Source of the DNA: Cohnella rhizosphaerae
GTDB lineage: Bacteria; Bacillota; Bacilli; Paenibacillales; Paenibacillaceae
Reading direction: 5' to 3'
Length of the DNA: 64,000 bases
Assembly (NCBI RefSeq): GCF_029525575.1
Contig: NZ_JAPDIA010000009.1
Span: 682,001 to 746,000, forward strand
Shown here: positions 27,568 to 38,743 of the stretch, in pieces
Layout of the letters: every line of letters begins with the position of its first letter
Numbering within the stretch: position 1 is the stretch's first letter
The notes under the pieces: model-generated
Databases searched by the model: none
What the model was told of the DNA's origin: nothing
Seen by the model: only the letters and a program-made list of their open reading frames with translations
Made by a program: the position numbers and the translations under genes

Positions 27568-29841
27568 CGGCGATGTTAACGGAGCTTCCGGACTGGCTGA
27601 CGGGAGAATGGACGGTCAAGTGGGCGGTGTCGGCGGTTGGTTCGGCGGCCCGGGAGGCTCCCGGCGGCGACCGGGATTCGGGTGCGGACGGCGCGGCGCC
27701 GCCCGTCGTGTGGCGCGAGGCGAAGGGAGCGCCCGGCGCAAGCCGGGTGTCGCTTGGCGAAGCCGCGACTTTGACGCTGGCGGTCCGCAGCGAGGCGCGG
27801 GACGCTGCGGATGCGGGCATCGACGCCGAAGAACTGGAGCTGGCGACGCTGGACATCGAGCTCGCGCCGGCTGCGGACGAGACGCTGCCGCTTGCAGGTT
27901 GGCAACTGCTGCTGCCGGTCGCCGCGCCGCTCGCCTGCGTCTGGAAGCCGCACCTGTCGCCCGAAGACGGCATGGCGATCGGGGATAAGGCGTTCCGCTC
28001 GCCGGCGATCGTCCTCGAGGACGAGAAGCGGATGACGGCGCTGCTGCCGGATCTGGACAGCGTCGGCGGCGAGCGGCTTGCTGCCGCATATTTGCGATTA
28101 TACGGCGGGCGACCGTATGCTCATGTACGGCGGCTGCGTTTATGAGGAAGAAGGCCATGTATATTATCGGTTGACGCCTGAGGCGCGCCCGCTGGACCGC
28201 CCGCTGCGCGTGCGGCTGAGACTCGCTTCTTGGCGCAAAGCGGCAGGCGCGGCGCGACGGGACTTCCGCCGCGTGGAGCGCCTGCTGTGGGCGCTGGAGG
28301 CGGGGCGCCGGATGGCGCCTGGTGCGGACCCGGGTGCGGGGACGGCCGCCGAGCCGGGGGTGGCTGCCGGAAGGGCAACGGCCGGCGACACAGCCGCGGA
28401 CGACGCCTCATGGACGGTTGCGCGCGCACGGGCAGGTACATTGGCTGCGCGAGAAGATGCCGCACTTTTCGCGGCAAAAGTCGCCGCGCTGCGGCCCTAT
28501 GTCGACCATGCCTACGGCTGGGCGTTCGAGCGATGGGGCGACGTCGGCTGGCAGCAGTTCCGGCTGGGCGGCGCGGAGGTTGGGGGGCGTCGCCTTCCTC
28601 GTGACGGCGCGGCAGCAGCCGGGCGGCGGCCGCGAGGACAGCTGGCGCGAGCCCAAAAGCCTGTGGAACCAGGCCTGGTTCTGCGGCCTGCGCAGCGCTT
28701 ACGGCTTCGCCAGCTGGGGCAAGCGGCTGGACCGCGACGACTGGCTCGCCAAGGCGGGACTCGCGCTGAACTTCGCGCTGGCCGCGCCGCAGACGCGGGG
28801 GGCTGTTCCCCGGCTATTATCAGGCCGGAGACGACGGTCGCTGGGAGACGGGACGATGGTATATGTCCGGACCGCGCAGGCCGCAAGGACATGAAGATTA
28901 CGTCCACCTGCTGGATTCTTCCTGGACCTGCTATTGGCTGCTCAAGTGGTACCGGGACATCGGCGCCGACGCCCGCATCCTGCCGTACGTCGGCGCCTAC
29001 GTCGACGCGCTGCTGGCGCTGCAGCGGGAGGACGGCGGCTTTCCCGCCTGGGTGCGGCCCGATACGCGCGAGGCGTCGCCTTTCCTGGCCGCCAGCCCGG
29101 AGACGAGCGCGCATGTCATGCTCCTCTGTCTGTACGGCAAACTGGTCGGCGATACGCGCTGCCACGAAGCCGCCGCGCGCGGCGGCAGGTTCGTCGCGGC
29201 GCATATTTTGCCCGAGGGACGCTGGGAGGACTTTGAGACGTACTGGTCGTGCTCCCGGGAGTGGGCGGGCAAGCAATACGGCGTCCGGGACGCGCGCAGC
29301 GGCCTGTACAACCAATGCAACTTCGGCATGTACTGGACGGCCGAGGCGTTCAAGGACCTGTACGAGACGACCGGCGAAGCGAGCTGGCTGGCGCTTGGCG
29401 AGCAGGTGCTGGCGGAAGCCTCGCTTTACCAGCAAATCTGGCAGCCGCCGTATATTCCGGTGCCGACGATCGGCGGCTTCGGCGTCATGAATACGGACGA
29501 CGAGTGGAACGACGCCAGGCAGAGCCTGTTCGCGCTCACTTATCTCTCTTACGCGAATTTGACCGGCGACGAGCGTTATCGCATACGGGCGCTTCGGGCG
29601 ATGGAAGCCTCTTTTTACATGATGTATTGCCCGGAAAACGACGTCGTGAAGCGTCTGTACGAGCGCGTCCACCCCGGCTTCGGGGAGCGGGAATACGGCT
29701 TCCATATGGAAAATTTCAACCATCACGACGGCACGCCGGTGGACGGCCTCGGGGGAGTTTACGATATTCGACTGGGGCTGCGGCGCGGCCGCCGCGTCGC
29801 TCGCCGAATTCACTTCGAAGCTGCCTCGCGGCACGGTCTAA
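27564..29841 (+). CDS. Large cytoplasmic protein, helical-toroid glycosidase-like
   Basis: I do not recognise the exact family. The corrected 757-residue chain lacks a signal peptide. The N-terminal ~300 residues are beta-rich; the rest has the repeated aromatic helices of six-hairpin glycosidases (YWLLKWYRDIGADARILPYV, FGMYWTAEAFKDLYETTG, FGVMNTDDEWNDARQ). The frame breaks four times: near TT 28078-28079, at G6 28582-28587, G6 28797-28802 and G5 29751-29755, each repaired by removing one base. It is translationally coupled to the importer permease, so it probably cuts the imported oligosaccharide. Acidic residues such as those in NTDDEWND could be catalytic, but this is a guess. Confidence 0.6.
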
Positions 29842-29905
29842 ACGGTGCTGTAAAGTCAAAAAGTTACACTTCAGGCTGGCGAACCGCTCTAAACGGTGCT
29901 GTAAC
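29842..29905 (+). repeat. Leader copy of the AAAAGTTAC repeat motif
   Basis: Contains GGTGCTGTAAAG then CAAAAAGTTACACTTCAGG, the plus-strand form of the motif in the 19376 array, and a second GGTGCTGTAA. It forms the left border of the 52-bp array. Confidence 0.7.
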
Positions 29906-30165
29906 TATTGCTGTGCGAGGTGAGGCTCCGCCGACCCGTAAGGTACCTCTGTGCCGCTATTGTGGTGTTGGGTGAGTCTTCGCGCTCCCATAAGGTACCT
30001 TTGTGCCGCTATTGCTGCGCCGGATGAAGCTTCGCGGACCATTAAGATACCTCAGTGCCGCTATTGCTGCGTTGGGTGAGGCTCTGCCGGTCCTTAAGGT
30101 ACCTTTGTGCCGCTATTGTTGCGCCGGGTGAGGCTCCGCCGACCTATAAGGAACCTACGTGCCGC
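29906..30165. repeat. 52-bp tandem array, five copies
   Basis: Units start at 29906, 29958, 30010, 30062 and 30114, exactly 52 bp apart. Each begins TATTG, carries GGTGAGGCTCCGCC or a variant, then AAGGTACCT and GTGCCGC. The period is not a multiple of three and no start sites are present, so it is not coding. GCAAAAAGTTACTCTACAGG follows directly at 30171-30190, tying it to the array behind araB. Confidence 0.95.
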
Positions 30166-30218
30166 TAAAAGCAAAAAGTTACTCTACAGGTTTATGGTAA
30201 GCGAGGGGCTCATGGAAG

Positions 30219-30261
30219 GCCGCGTTTTGTCTGCTAGGCAACCAGACAAAATGCGGCTTTT
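30219..30261 (+). terminator. Terminator at the end of the module B intergenic region
   Basis: GCCGCGTTTTGTCTG (30219-30233) pairs with CAGACAAAATGCGGC (30243-30257) and is followed by TTTT. It separates module B from module C. Confidence 0.75.
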
Positions 30262-30390
30262 GCGCGTGCCTATGATATCCGGTCTAACCGGCAATCGCGC
30301 GATCGGAGCGGATGAACGTCTTTGCAGTTCCCCGGTTGTCTGTTAAGATATTCAGAAAATTCAACCTCATCCGACAGGGGCGGCGACAAC

Positions 30391-31201
30391 ATGGTTCCTC
30401 CGTACGCAATCTTGCTGGTAGACGATCAGCCGATCGAGACGCAAACGGTTCGCAAACTGATCGAGAAACATCGTTTGCCCTTGCGCGTATCGACGGCGGC
30501 GAACGGAGAGGAGGCGTTGGCGCAGCTGCGCGCCGAGGGCTGCGATATCCTGTTCACCGATATCAAAATGCCGCGAATGAACGGTCTCGATCTGGCCCGT
30601 CATGCCAGGCTGCTCAATCCATCCGCGCAATTGGTCATCTACAGCGCGTTCGGCGAATTCGAATACGCCAAGGAAGCGATCGATCTGGGGGCCATCCATT
30701 ATTTGTTGAAGCCGCTGGATATCGAGGAATTTCTGGCCGTCATGGACAAAGCGATCGGTCTCGCCAAGCGCGCGCGGGAGACCAGGCCCCATCATCCTGC
30801 CGTCGAAAATGAGGGCGAGGGGAGGGAGCCCGGAACCGCGATCTCCGGATGAAGAAGCGTCCGAAGACGGCGTACGCAAGGTGATCCGCGACATTTTGAG
30901 GCTGGTCCAGGAGGAATACGGCAACGCCGACCTCAATATCGATTATTTGGCCGCCCAAGTGTATCTGTCCGCCAGCTATCTCGGCCATCTGTTCAAGACC
31001 CATACGGGTGAAAACCTGGGCAAGCACATCGTTCGCGTGCGGATGGAGCAAGCGGGCCGGCTGCTGGCGTCGACGCATCTCAAAGTCGCGGACGTCGGGC
31101 AGAAGGTCGGCTACGGCAACCCCTCGTATTTCTCCATGCTGTTTAAAATGCAGTACGGCTGCACCCCGGCCCAATACAGGGAAAAGGGAGCCCGCCCATG
31201 A
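30391..31201 (+). CDS. Short YesN-type AraC-family response regulator, module C
   Basis: Regulator with a receiver domain (LLVDDQPIE, acceptor Asp in ILFTDIKMPRMNG) joined by a short linker to an AraC DNA-binding domain (DYLAAQVYLSASYLGHLFK, ending GCTPAQYREKG). The frame breaks near GGGG/GGG 30819-30826; removing one G gives 269 residues. It lacks the long middle domain of the module A and B regulators. The ATG at 30391 has AGGGGCGG upstream. The stop overlaps the kinase ATG (31198-31201), so the pair is coupled. Confidence 0.88.
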
Positions 31202-32876
31202 ACGGGCTGCTCCGGGGGTTCCGCGATCTCTCGCTCCGCAAGAAGCTTATCCTGTCGTACTGCGCGGTTATCATTATCCCCCTGTGCCTCCTTGGCGCCT
31301 ATGCCTACGGCAGCGCGAACCAGGACCTGAAGCGTCAGCTTCGCGTTTCCTCCGCCGCGACGGCGGACCAGCTTGCCTCGGAGCTGGCCTACCGCTTCGA
31401 GCGGCAGGAGTATCCGATCAAGTCCATCGTATTTAATCCGAAGGTCGTCAGCGCGGTCTCCGATACGGACAAGGACGTGTACGAGCTGGCGGTGGAGCTC
31501 AACGAGGACGTCGAGCCGATCTTCTGGAACTATCTTTTTTTTATGTCGGAGATGAAGGAGATCGCGATTTATTCGGAGCGCAGAAATACGCCGTTCGGCA
31601 ATTTTTTTCAGCCGGCCTCCCTCGTTCGCGGACAACCTTGGTACGTCGAAACCGGCACCTCCACGGCGACGCGCTGGTGGAGCGACGGCAGCACGCTGTT
31701 CGCCACCCGCAACATTTACGAGCCGGGCAACGGGGGAGCGGCAGGGCATGCTGTACATTCGCTTCGACTTCGAGCGCATGGTCGGCGAAGTGGCGAACAA
31801 GATCAACGGCGCCGACGGCGTCGTGCTGAAGGACCGCGACGGCGGCATCGTCTATTCCTCGCTGAAGGAGGGGACGGCAGCGTCGCAGGCCGATTTCCTC
31901 CGCATGGACCGGACCATTCCGCAGACGGGCTGGACGCTGTCCTACTATGCCGGGACCGGACATATCGCCGAAGGCACGGCGAGCATTATCCAGGCGACCG
32001 GCGCCATGATTCTGCTATGCATGGCGGTGCTGTCGGTCATCATCGCGCTGTTCTCCCGCACGCTGCTGCACGGACTCAACAAGCTGAACGATCGCATGAA
32101 GCGGGTGGAGGAGGGCGAATTGGATCTCGTCGTATCGGCCGCTTCCAGGGACGAGATCGGACAGCTGACGAACCGCTTCGGACATATGCTGAGGCGGATC
32201 AACCTGCTGATCGAGGAGTCGTACGTCAACCGGATCGCCAGAAAAGAGGCGGAGCTGACTGCCCTGCAGGCGCAGATCAATCCGCACTTTTTTGTACAAT
32301 TCCCTGTCGCTGATCAACTCGCAGGCGATCGGCAGAGAAGCGTACGATATCAGCCGCACGGTGACGCTGCTGGCGAAGTTCTACCGGACCGCGCTGAACA
32401 AAGGGAAAGAGTACATCTCGGTCCGCGACGAGGTGGCGATGGTACGGAGCTACGTCGAGCTGCAGCAGATCATGTCCGGCCATGCCTTCGACGTCGTATA
32501 CGAGCTGGAAGAACGCGTCTATCCCCTGGGCATCGTGCGGCTGGTGCTTCAGCCGCTGGTCGAAAACGCGATCGATCACGGCCTGAAGGAAAAAACGGAG
32601 GGCCTTCGCATGCTGACGATCGGCGGCTGCATCCGGGGCGGCGATCTCGTGCTGTCGATCTCCGACACGGGCGTCGGCATGGACGAGGAGACCGCCGCCG
32701 GATTGCTGACGAGCCATTCTTCCGGCTACGGCTTGACCAACGTCCACGAGCGGCTGCGCCTGTACTTCGGGGAGCCGTACGGACTGGCCGTATCGAGCCG
32801 GGTCGGCGTCGGCACGACGGTGGAGGCGCGGCTGCCCGGGACGCAGCGAAGCGCACATCCAGCGGTTTTTCGATAG
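31198..32876 (+). CDS. YesM-type sensor histidine kinase, module C
   Basis: Membrane sensor kinase of 558 residues once repaired. The first helix is LILSYCAVIIIPLCLLGAYA, then an extracellular sensor, a second helix (ATGAMILLCMAVLSVIIALF), HAMP, LQAQINPHFLYNSLSLIN with the acceptor His, and ATPase motifs ISDTGVGMD and SGYGLTNVHERL. The frame breaks at G5 31732-31736 and at T6 32288-32293, the second right inside the phospho-acceptor motif (NPHFF instead of NPHFLYN). If that break were real the kinase would be dead. Confidence 0.88.
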
Positions 32877-32985
32877 AGATCGATAAATTGTTGTATTTCG
32901 AAGGGGCTCTTCTTCTTCGTATACTGAACTGGCAGGAGCGCGCGGCGACAACCCGGGGTCGCCGCATCAACGAGAAGAGAAGGGG

Positions 32986-34316
32986 ATGTTCGTCGTTATG
33001 ACCAAAAAGCTGCTTGCCGCCGCCTCCATCTTGCTGGGTCTTGCGCCGATTCTGGCGGGCTGCGGCTCGGACGGCAAAGACAATGCGGACGCTTCGCGTC
33101 CGGCTTCGCAACAAACATCGAATGCAAACGCTTCATCCGAAGGGCCGAGCGGCGCCGCCGCGAAGGTGAAAGTCAGAATGTCCTACTGGAACAAGGAAGA
33201 CAGCATGAAGACGCTGCTCAAGCTGATCGAAGAAAGCTGCCGAACGTTGACCTGGAGTATCAGTTCATCGACGCGACCCAGTACGACACGATCATCAAGA
33301 CGCAGCTCGCGGCCGGCGAAGGGCCGGACATCGTCGGCGGACTGATCGACGAGACGACGGTCAAGCTCGGCTATTTCGAGGACCTTACCCCGCGCTTTGC
33401 CGGGAAGTATTACGACTCCGGCACCTCGTACGTGACGTTTGACGGCAAGCTGTACGGGCTTCCCCAGGCGAGCTGGTTCAACGGCATTTACTACAACGTC
33501 GATCTTTTCAAAAAATACAATCTTCAGATCCCGAAGACGCTGGACGAATACTTCGCCGTCGCCAAAACGTTCCAGGACAACGGCATCAAGCCGCAGGCGA
33601 TCGGGCTCAAGAACGCGAACGTCGCCATGCAGTCCTTCATCGCGCTGGCGCTGAACGACTACATCGGCATGCCGGAAGGCAAAGGCTTCGACGAAGCGTT
33701 CCGGACGGGGAGCGCGTCCATGAAGGAAGCGCTGCTGCCGGCCCTGAACACATGGACCGAATACCTGAAGCGGGGCATCTTCACGAAGGACATGCTGGGC
33801 CTGGAGGAAGAGCAGGCGATCGACGAATTCACCAGCGGCAAGGCGGCCATGTTCCAGACAGGCCCCTGGTACATGGATACGTTCAAGCAGAAAAACCCGG
33901 CTATGAACATCGGCATGTTCCCCAACCTCGGCACCAAAGGCGGACCGGGCTGGATGGTCGGCGGTCCCGGCGTCGCCTTCGGCATCAACGCCAAGTCGAC
34001 GGCGAAGGAAGCGGCGTTCCAGGTGCTGGAGCTGCTGTCTACGCCCGAAGGGCAGGAAGCCTATTGGAACGACAACAAAGGCGGCTCCTCCTTCCTCAAG
34101 GGCGTCGAGTTCGAGATGCCGGCCGAGTACCGCGACGCGCAGGAAGCGTTCAAGCAGGGCAACGTGTACTTCCCGCCGAACGGCTGGGGCGCGCTGCGCA
34201 ACCCGATCATCGACGAGCTCGGCAAGATGATCCAGGCGGTCGTAGGCGGACAGGAGACGCCCGAGCAGGCGCTCGCTTCGGTGGACAAAAAAGCCGCCGC
34301 GCTCCGCAGCAAATAA
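32986..34316 (+). CDS. Sugar-binding lipoprotein, module C
   Basis: Family 1 solute-binding lipoprotein, 443 residues once repaired. The signal peptide ends in lipobox LAGC. ATG at 32986 or 32998 could start it; GAGAAG upstream favours the first. The frame breaks at AAA 33233-33235, one of only two places where a base seems to be missing: adding an A gives IEEKLPNVDLEYQFIDATQY. The end has the usual TPEGQEAYW region. It leads the module C importer operon. Confidence 0.88.
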
Positions 34317-34324
34317 TCCGTGCA

Positions 34325-34364
34325 GGGAAGGGGCCGTGCATGCCGTACGCCGCTTCCCTTTTTT
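34325..34364 (+). terminator. Attenuator-like hairpin after the module C lipoprotein
   Basis: GGGAAG / CTTCCC outer stem with a partly paired interior, followed by six T residues, in the 68-bp gap before the permease gene. It would let only part of the transcripts continue into the permeases. Confidence 0.6.
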
Positions 34365-34384
34365 ATGAAAGGAACAGAAGCCCG

Positions 34385-35288
34385 ATGCTACGTATACGAT
34401 CGAGACGGCCGGGACGCCTGGAACCCGCGTACGCGCTGCTGCTGCTGCCGGCATTGGCCGTATACGTCCTGTTTTTCGTCTATCCGGCGGCCGGTACGTT
34501 TTATTACAGCTTTACGAACTGGTCGGACGTTCATCCGAATCAGGTCTCCTTCGTCGGATGGCGCAACTATCGCTCGATCTTCCGGGAAGACATCTATGTG
34601 ACCGGCATTCGCAACACGCTGACGTACGCCGTTATTTCCACGATCCTGATCAATGCGCTCGCGATTCCGCTCGCCGCGGCGCTGAACCGCGGATTTCGGA
34701 CGCGCGCGCTGCTTCGCTCCGTCTTTTTCATGCCCGCCGTCTTCAGTCCGCTGATCATCGGCTTCCTCTGGAGTTATCTGTATTCCACCTCCGACTTCGG
34801 CCTGATCAACCGCGGACTCGCCGCGCTCGGCATCGGCAAGATCAACTTCCTGGGCGACTCCGATATCGCGATTTATGCCGTGATCCTGACGCAGGTATGG
34901 CAGTGGGTCGGCTACAACATGGTCATTTACCTGGCCAACCTGCAGAGCATCAACCCGGAATACTACGAAGCCGCGAAGCTGGACGGGGCCGGCCCGCTGC
35001 AGTCTTTCGGCCGCATCACTCTGCCGCTTCTGGCGCCGGCCATCACCTTCTGCACGGTCACGGTCATGATCAGCGGCCTTAAGGTATTCGATATCGTCTA
35101 CTCGCTCACCTCCGGCGGGCCCGGACATGCGACGGAAACGATCGTGTCCTTGATGGTCAAAAAAGGGACTCGGCGAAGGCTTCTATGCCTTCGGCTCCGC
35201 CTTCGGCATCGTATTCGTCGCGATGGTCGGCATCATCACGTATTTGCAGCTTAGGCTTGTAAAGCTCTGGGGGGAATCGCTGAAATGA
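34385..35288 (+). CDS. UgpA/MalF-type sugar ABC permease, module C
   Basis: Membrane subunit of the module C importer. It opens LEPAYALLLLPALAVYVLFF and has the EAA loop AAKLDGAGPLQSFGRITLPL. The frame breaks at A6 35159-35164; with five A residues it reads MVKKGLGEGFYAFGSAFGI and ends at 35288, 300 residues. The stop overlaps the next ATG as ATGA (35285-35288). Confidence 0.88.
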
Positions 35289-36136
35289 AAATCGACCGAC
35301 GGACCGGAAGCCGCAGGTCATGGGCTAGCAGGCTCGCGGAAGCGGCCATGTGGCTTGCGGCTGCCGCGTTTATCATCCCTGTCTACTATTTGTTCGTCAC
35401 CACCTTCAAGTCGCCGGCCGAGGCGCTGCGCCGCCCGCTCGGACTGCCGTCCGACTGGTCGTGGCACAACTATGCGGTCGCGCTGGACACGATGCAGTTC
35501 GGCCGGGCGCTCGCGAACAACGTTACGATCAGCGCAGGCGCGGTGGCCGGCATCGTCCTGTTCGCCGCGATGGCTTCGTATTCGCTGGCGCGCAGACGCC
35601 GCCGCTATACGCGATTCGTATTCGTCCTCTTCCTCGCCGGCATGATGGTGCCTTATCAGATGGGCATTCTGGCGCTTTTCCGGCTCGTGTCGGAGCTGGG
35701 GCTGATGAATACGCTGACGGGCGTCATTTTGATCGAGATCGCTTACGGCTTGCCCTTCTCCATTTTCCTCCTCAAAGGCTTCATCGAATCGACCGTGCCG
35801 CTCGAGCTGGAGGAAGCGGCCAAGATCGACGGCTGCACGGTGTACCGCACCTTCCGCTCGGTGACGCTGCCGCTGCTGACGCCCGTCCTGGCGACGGTTA
35901 CGATTTTGAACGTACTCGGCACCTGGAACGACTTCATTACGCCGCTTCTGTTTTTGCAATCGCGCGACAAAGGCGTGCTCCTGCTGGAAGTATTCAGAAA
36001 TATCGGACAATTTTCGGTCGATTGGACGAGCCTGTTTCCCATGCTGTTCCTATCGATCGCGCCGCTGCTGCTATTCTATCTGTTTCTCCAGCGCTATATT
36101 ATCGCGGGCATGACCTCGGGTTCGCTGAAGGGATAA
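35285..36136 (+). CDS. UgpE/MalG-type sugar ABC permease, module C
   Basis: Second membrane subunit of the module C importer, 283 residues, no frame break. It starts at ATG 35285 overlapping the upstream stop. Helix 1 is MWLAAAAFIIPVYYLFVTTF, the EAA loop is AAKIDGCTVYRTFRSVTLPL, and the C terminus is the usual YIIAGMTSGSLKG. The GH116 gene follows 17 bp downstream, so import and cleavage are probably co-expressed. Confidence 0.92.
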   Translation: MKIDRRTGSRRSWASRLAEAAMWLAAAAFIIPVYYLFVTTFKSPAEALRRPLGLPSDWSWHNYAVALDTMQFGRALANNVTISAGAVAGIVLFAAMASYSLARRRRRYTRFVFVLFLAGMMVPYQMGILALFRLVSELGLMNTLTGVILIEIAYGLPFSIFLLKGFIESTVPLELEEAAKIDGCTVYRTFRSVTLPLLTPVLATVTILNVLGTWNDFITPLLFLQSRDKGVLLLEVFRNIGQFSVDWTSLFPMLFLSIAPLLLFYLFLQRYIIAGMTSGSLKG

Positions 36137-36153
36137 AGGAGACGCCGACGGAC

Positions 36154-38716
36154 ATGAAAAAGGGCTTTGTATACACGGGAAGACATACGCAGGAAATCTC
36201 ATTTCCGCTCGGCGGAATCGGGACGGGATGCATCGGCCTGGCCGGCAACGGCGGCCTGACCGATTGGCAAATTCGCAATCGCCCTTCCCACATGAACCTG
36301 AACGGCTTCTCCTTCTTCGCCGTCAAGGCGGAGCGGGACGGACAGACGGTGATGGCCAAGATCGTCCAGGGCGACAAGCAGCCGCCTTATTCGGGAGAAG
36401 GGCGCGGCAAATTCGAGGGCTACGGCTTCGGCCCGCGCCGGGGACAGATGACGGGCTTTCCTCATTTTCGCGATTGGACGTTCAAGGGGCAGTTCCCGGT
36501 GGCCGAGCTCGAATTCAAGGATGCCGGGGATCCGCTGCGCGTGAAGCTGACCGCGTTTAACCCGTTTATACCGATGAACGACGCGGACTCGTCGCTGCCG
36601 GCGGCGATCTTCGCCTACGAGGTGTTCAACGAATCCGAGCATCCGCTTGACGTCTCTCTCGTCGGGTGCGTCTCCAATCCGTTTACCGAGCAGTCGTTCA
36701 ACGCCTCGTTCGATGCGGACGGCGTCAGCGGCGTCGCGCTGTCTACGGCCGCGCGGACTTCGGAGGATCCGGATTACGGAGAGCTGACGATCGCCACGGA
36801 CGCGGACGATATCAGCAGGCAGACCTACTGGTACAGAGGCGAGTGGTTCGACAACGTGACCGTGTTCTGGAAAGAATTCGCGTCGCCGGGGCGTCTCCGG
36901 GAACGAGCGTACGCGGCGCCGCGGGATCTGGACGCCTACCGCGTCGTCGAGAAAAATTACGATACTTGCAGCCTGGGGGCGCATCGTACGCTAGGACCGG
37001 GGGAGAGCGCGGTGTTCCGCTTCGCGATCGCCTGGCATTTCCCGTGGGCGTACAATTACTGGAATCCGCCCGCGGACTCGGACGGCGGCCGCGCGGCCGC
37101 CTGGAAGAACTACTATGCCGTACGGTTTAAAAGCGCCGCGGAGACCGCTTCCTATGTGCTCGCGGAATACGAGCGTCTGTTCGGCGAGACGCGCTTGTTC
37201 AAGGATACGCTTTTTTGGCTCCAGCCTGCCGGAGGCGGTGCTGGACGCGGTGTCGGCCAACTTGTCGACGCTCAAGTCGCCGACGGTGCTGCGTTTGACG
37301 GACGGCACGCTGTACGGCTTCGAAGGCTGTCATACCGACGAGGGCTCCTGCGAAGGGAGCTGCACGCATGTATGGAACTACGAGCAGGCGCTTGCTTTTT
37401 TTGTTCCCGGGGCTCGCCAGAGCGATGCGCGGCGCCGACTACTTGTACAACCAGTACCCGAGCGGCAAGATGGCCTTCCGCCTCATGCTGCCGCTGGGCA
37501 GGGAGAAGTGGGATTACCATGCGGCCGTCGACGGCCAGATGGGCGCCATCGTCCGTACCTACCGCGAGTGGAAGCTGTCGGGCGATACGGCGTGGATGCG
37601 GTCCCTCTGGCCCGCGGTCAAAAAGGCGCTGGCCTATGCCTGGCATCCGGACAACGAGCACGGCTGGGATCGCGACCGGGACGGCGTGCTGGAGGGCGCC
37701 CAGCATCATACGCTCGATGTCGAGCTGTACGGCCCGAGCGCGTATTTGAACGGCTATTACCAGGCCGCCTTGCTTGCGGCGTCGCGGATGGGCGAGGCCG
37801 TGGGGGACGAAGACGCGGCCGAGTATGCCCGCCTGTATGCGCAAGGCAGGGAATGGATCGACCGCCACGCGTTTAACGGCGAATATTATCGTCAATTGCT
37901 CGACCTTGCCGATGACCGATACCCGATCGATCCCGAGCTGGGCCAGATCAAGTACCAGATCGGCGAAGGGTGCCATATCGACCAGGTGATCGGCCAATGG
38001 CATGCGAGCATCGCGGGGCTGGGCGATATTTTCGACCCGGGGCAGGTCCGCCGGGCGCTCGCCAGCATCTATCGCCATAATTTTGCGTCCATGCGCGGTC
38101 ACGCCAACGCCAACCGGGTGTACGCGCTCAACGACGAGCGGGGCTTGCTCGTATGTACCTGGCCGAACGGCGGGCGGCCGCTCGTCCCCGTCCCCTGACG
38201 CGGACGAATGCATGACCGGCTTCGAATACCAGGCGGCGAGCCATATGATCTACGCGGGCATGGTGGAAGAAGGCTTGTCCGTCGTAGAGGCCGTTCGGGA
38301 GCGCTACGACGGGGAGCGGCGCAACCCGTGGAACGAATTCGAATGCGGCAGCCATTACGCGCGGGCGATGTCCTCTTATGCGCTGCTGCTCGCCATGAGC
38401 GGGACGGCGTTCGATCTGACAAGCGGCGTGATCGGCTTCACGCCCGCCGCGGCGCCGGGCGGACGTTTCCGCTGCTTCTGGTCGCTTGGCGGCGGCTGGG
38501 GGGAGGTGGACATGTCGGCAGGCTTGCTGCGGCTGACGTTACTGGGCGGCGCGATTACGCTTCGCGGTGTTCGCAGCGGCGGGCTGGCAGGCGCGTCCGG
38601 GGGGCAGCGTGACCGTGAACGGCGCCGACAGGCGCAGTATCGTCGCCGATGGCGCGGCGATGCTGGAGGAGCCCGTCACGCTGGAGGCGGGAGCGAATAT
38701 GACGATCCATTACTAA
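36154..38716 (+). CDS. GH116 family beta-glycosidase (GBA2-like)
   Basis: Cytoplasmic retaining beta-glycosidase; 852 residues once repaired, no signal peptide. The N terminus FPLGGIGTGCIGLAGNGGL and the (alpha/alpha)6 catalytic part with CTHVWNYEQALAFLFPGLAR are diagnostic of GH116. The probable nucleophile is the Glu in DVELYG (~residue 521), and the acid/base is the first Asp of DECMTGFEY or its neighbour (~682). Family members cut beta-glucosides, beta-xylosides or beta-GlcNAc. Frame breaks lie at T6 37211-37216, T7 37396-37402, a CCCC near 38186-38195 and G6 38599-38604, each with one extra base. It follows the module C permeases and probably hydrolyses the imported sugar. Confidence 0.88.
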
Positions 38717-38743
38717 ATAATCGTAATCGGGAGGAATCGGTCT

